NCBI GenBank assembly: GCA_002449145.1
Contig: DKCG01000031.1
Span: 1 to 14,629, forward strand
Direction of reading: 5' to 3'
DNA: 14,629 nucleotides
Source of the DNA: Christensenella sp. UBA6880
GTDB lineage: Bacteria > Bacillota > Clostridia > Christensenellales > CAG-917
Shown here: positions 13,056-14,629 of the stretch, in pieces
Numbering within the stretch: the first letter of the stretch is position 1
Layout: each line of letters starts with the position of its first letter
The notes under the pieces: generated by a model
What the model was told of the DNA's origin: nothing
What the model saw: the letters and a program-made list of their open reading frames with translations, nothing else
Databases searched by the model: none
Made by a program: the position numbers and the translations under genes

Positions 13056-14609
13056 ATGGGCGCAAAACTTAATTCCGAAAAACTCGGCAAATTCTACAAA
13101 GCCGGCAAAAAGACGTCCACTCGCAGAGAATGGCGCGGCTTCAAAGACACGATGTACGACTTCGGTTGCTGGCTCAAAAACCTTCTCGTTATGGGCAAAT
13201 TCATTATGAAACCCACCACGATTAAAGCGTTGTTCACTTACAGATGGTTCGGCAACTATATGGCGGCTTTCGACTATATCGACCGTCACCTCGAAGGCGT
13301 ACGCGGTCCTCAACTTCGCATAGGTCACAAGCAATACGACAGTATCGTCGGACACCTTACGCAAACTATGGATACGCTCTTTAAGTGCGACAAGCGTATC
13401 GGCAACAAGCACGGCAAATACGACGAACTCAACAAAAAGGTCGTCATTATGGACGAAAACGGTATGATGGTGGTCGCAATGGGCTTCCCCAACCTCAAAT
13501 TCGTATCCAAAGAAGTGCCTGCAATCTACACTGGTTCTACAATCGCGCAAGACGGCGTTCTTCACTACATCGAAGTTTCCGAAGAATTCCAAATTCCGTC
13601 CGACGTATGCCCGATGCCTTGCGCCGAACTCGGCTGCGCAATCGACGAGGACTTCCCCATCTGCGGCGTATGCGCAATCCACTGCAACACCACTTGCGAC
13701 GGCTCTCTTATGGGCAACCAAATCGAAGACAGACACGACGATCTTCCCTCTTTCACGATGGCTGCGCCTATGCGCCACCAACAAGCGTCCGTTCTTCCGT
13801 ACTCTCGCGATCAAGTGGTTGCGGCAATCAAGTTTATCGAAGAACACACGGGCGAAAAGTGGGACTGGGACGCTTTTGCGAAGAACTGCAAGACCTACAA
13901 CGCTCAAAACGCTTTGTTCGACACGTGGCTTGAAATGAACAAAACGCCTTATCCTCAAATCTGCGGCAACAACATTATGCTTTACCGCGACGCAGAGTAT
14001 ATGGTCATTTCGGGACGCGACGCGTCGTTCCTCAAACTCGACCAAGAAATCACCGACCTTGCAAAGAAAGGCTACGAAAACAAAGTTTTGGCGGCAAAAG
14101 AAATCCGTCACCGCGCAATCGTATGGGGCGTTCACGCTCAATACTACACCGCGTTCAATCAATGGCTCGCAAACTGCTGGGGTATCGTGACGCTTTGCGA
14201 TATGCTTTCTTTCACGCTCACCAAGCCCATCAACTACGAGGACCACGAACAAGCGATGCTCGACCTCGGCGAGTACAATATGAATATGATTATGCGCAAC
14301 CACTCTAACGGCGGTTACGAAGTCGGCGTCGAGCAACTTTGGCAATACTGCGAAGAATACAACGCGGATATGGTCATTATGTACGAGCACATCGGTTGCA
14401 AGTCTATGGCAGGTTATCACGGACTCATCGAAGAAGAGGGCAGAAAACGCGGCATCCATATCGTTTGGGTATACCACGCGCTTATGAACCCCACAAAGGC
14501 TTCGAGAAAAGATATGCGCAACGACGTCAATCGCTATATGCAAACCGTGTTGAGAGAAGAACCTCTCGACCCCACTATCGTTGATTTCGACGATACGAAT
14601 CGCTGGTAA
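13056..14609 (+). CDS. 2-hydroxyacyl-CoA dehydratase-family protein, large Cys-rich subunit
   Basis: The 517-residue protein has a C-terminal half with the family's Rossmann-like pattern. ADMVIMYEHIGCKSMAG (437-452) has Cys448 as the likely cluster ligand, and an RNDVNRYMQTVLRE helix (488-501) follows, where family members have the arginine-rich final helix. The N-terminal part is longer than usual. It includes a segment with seven cysteines, Cys185, 189, 194, 203, 206, 210 and 214 (CX3CX4CX8CX2CX3CX3C), which could bind a further iron-sulfur cluster. It would pair with the 398-residue subunit as an alpha/beta dimer. The ATG at 13056 is preceded by AAAAGGAGAA inside the end of the upstream gene. 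Reaction and substrate are unknown. Confidence 0.8.
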   Translation: MGAKLNSEKLGKFYKAGKKTSTRREWRGFKDTMYDFGCWLKNLLVMGKFIMKPTTIKALFTYRWFGNYMAAFDYIDRHLEGVRGPQLRIGHKQYDSIVGHLTQTMDTLFKCDKRIGNKHGKYDELNKKVVIMDENGMMVVAMGFPNLKFVSKEVPAIYTGSTIAQDGVLHYIEVSEEFQIPSDVCPMPCAELGCAIDEDFPICGVCAIHCNTTCDGSLMGNQIEDRHDDLPSFTMAAPMRHQQASVLPYSRDQVVAAIKFIEEHTGEKWDWDAFAKNCKTYNAQNALFDTWLEMNKTPYPQICGNNIMLYRDAEYMVISGRDASFLKLDQEITDLAKKGYENKVLAAKEIRHRAIVWGVHAQYYTAFNQWLANCWGIVTLCDMLSFTLTKPINYEDHEQAMLDLGEYNMNMIMRNHSNGGYEVGVEQLWQYCEEYNADMVIMYEHIGCKSMAGYHGLIEEEGRKRGIHIVWVYHALMNPTKASRKDMRNDVNRYMQTVLREEPLDPTIVDFDDTNRW

Positions 14610-14625
14610 AAAGGAGAAAAGAATT

Positions 14626-14629
14626 ATGA
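14626..14629 (+). CDS. Start of a further operon gene, cut by the window edge
   Basis: AAAAGGAG (14608-14615) overlaps the TAA stop of the large subunit gene and is followed after ten bases by ATG at 14626. Only one codon is visible. By analogy with related operons it could be the BadF/HgdC-type activator ATPase, but nothing here proves that. Confidence 0.4.

Noticed and set aside
11866..14543. Long minus-strand open frames (399 and 504 codons) opposite the dehydratase genes.
   Set aside because: They are antisense shadows produced by codon bias; their products (FVF/VH/R-rich) match no family, while the plus strand encodes clear homologues with binding sites.

Overview
The window looks like an ordinary chromosomal stretch of a Gram-positive, probably strictly anaerobic Clostridia-type bacterium. 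The grounds are strong purine-rich ribosome binding sites (AGGAGG-like) before almost every gene, sigma-A-type promoters with 16-17 base spacers, oxygen-sensitive 2-hydroxyacyl-CoA dehydratase-family proteins, a collagen-like surface protein and several small Firmicutes-style membrane proteins. Base composition looks moderate (roughly 45-50% G+C by eye). An uncultured gut lineage such as Christensenellales would fit, but that is only a guess. No rRNA, tRNA, CRISPR array, transposase, integrase or phage gene is visible.

Layout. (1) 33-2694, minus strand: a two-gene unit, a GH127/DUF1680-like glycosidase homologue followed by a membrane-anchored bacterial PH-domain protein. A structured repeat (element E1) sits on the PH gene's stop codon. 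(2) 2695-4053: a divergent promoter region and archaeal-type phosphoglycerate mutase (plus strand). (3) 4191-5967, minus strand: an HSL-type alpha/beta hydrolase and a small four-helix membrane protein, each followed by a terminator. (4) 6078-7011, plus strand: a promoter, a leader with a terminator-like hairpin, and a YczE/DUF6198-type membrane protein. (5) 7012-7618: about 600 bases without a credible gene, holding tandem repeats, several perfect hairpins, a 33-base perfect inverted repeat, and near-identical terminator hairpins at both borders. (6) 7640-9950, minus strand: a membrane protein with an HAAS-like N-terminus, then a condensation/alcohol-acetyltransferase-like enzyme whose stop codon lies inside a second structured repeat (E2). 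(7) 10166-10839, plus strand: a short collagen-like protein and a strong terminator. (8) 10932 to the right edge, plus strand: an operon of a CooC-like P-loop ATPase and two 2-hydroxyacyl-CoA dehydratase/benzoyl-CoA reductase-family proteins, with a further start codon at the very edge.

The genes of block 8 plainly work together as a radical-type (double-cubane or [4Fe-4S]) system: one small and one large iron-sulfur subunit plus a metal-handling ATPase. The usual partner would be an ASKHA activator ATPase, probably starting at the window's edge. The other blocks are separate small transcription units with no obvious shared pathway.

The two observations I rate highest are the pair E1/E2 and block 8. 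E1 and E2 are about 128-base elements with a nearly invariant central hairpin and constant internal loops, but outer and middle stems whose sequences differ completely between copies while pairing is kept. In block 8 the large subunit has seven cysteines within 30 residues and is linked to a CooC-type ATPase.
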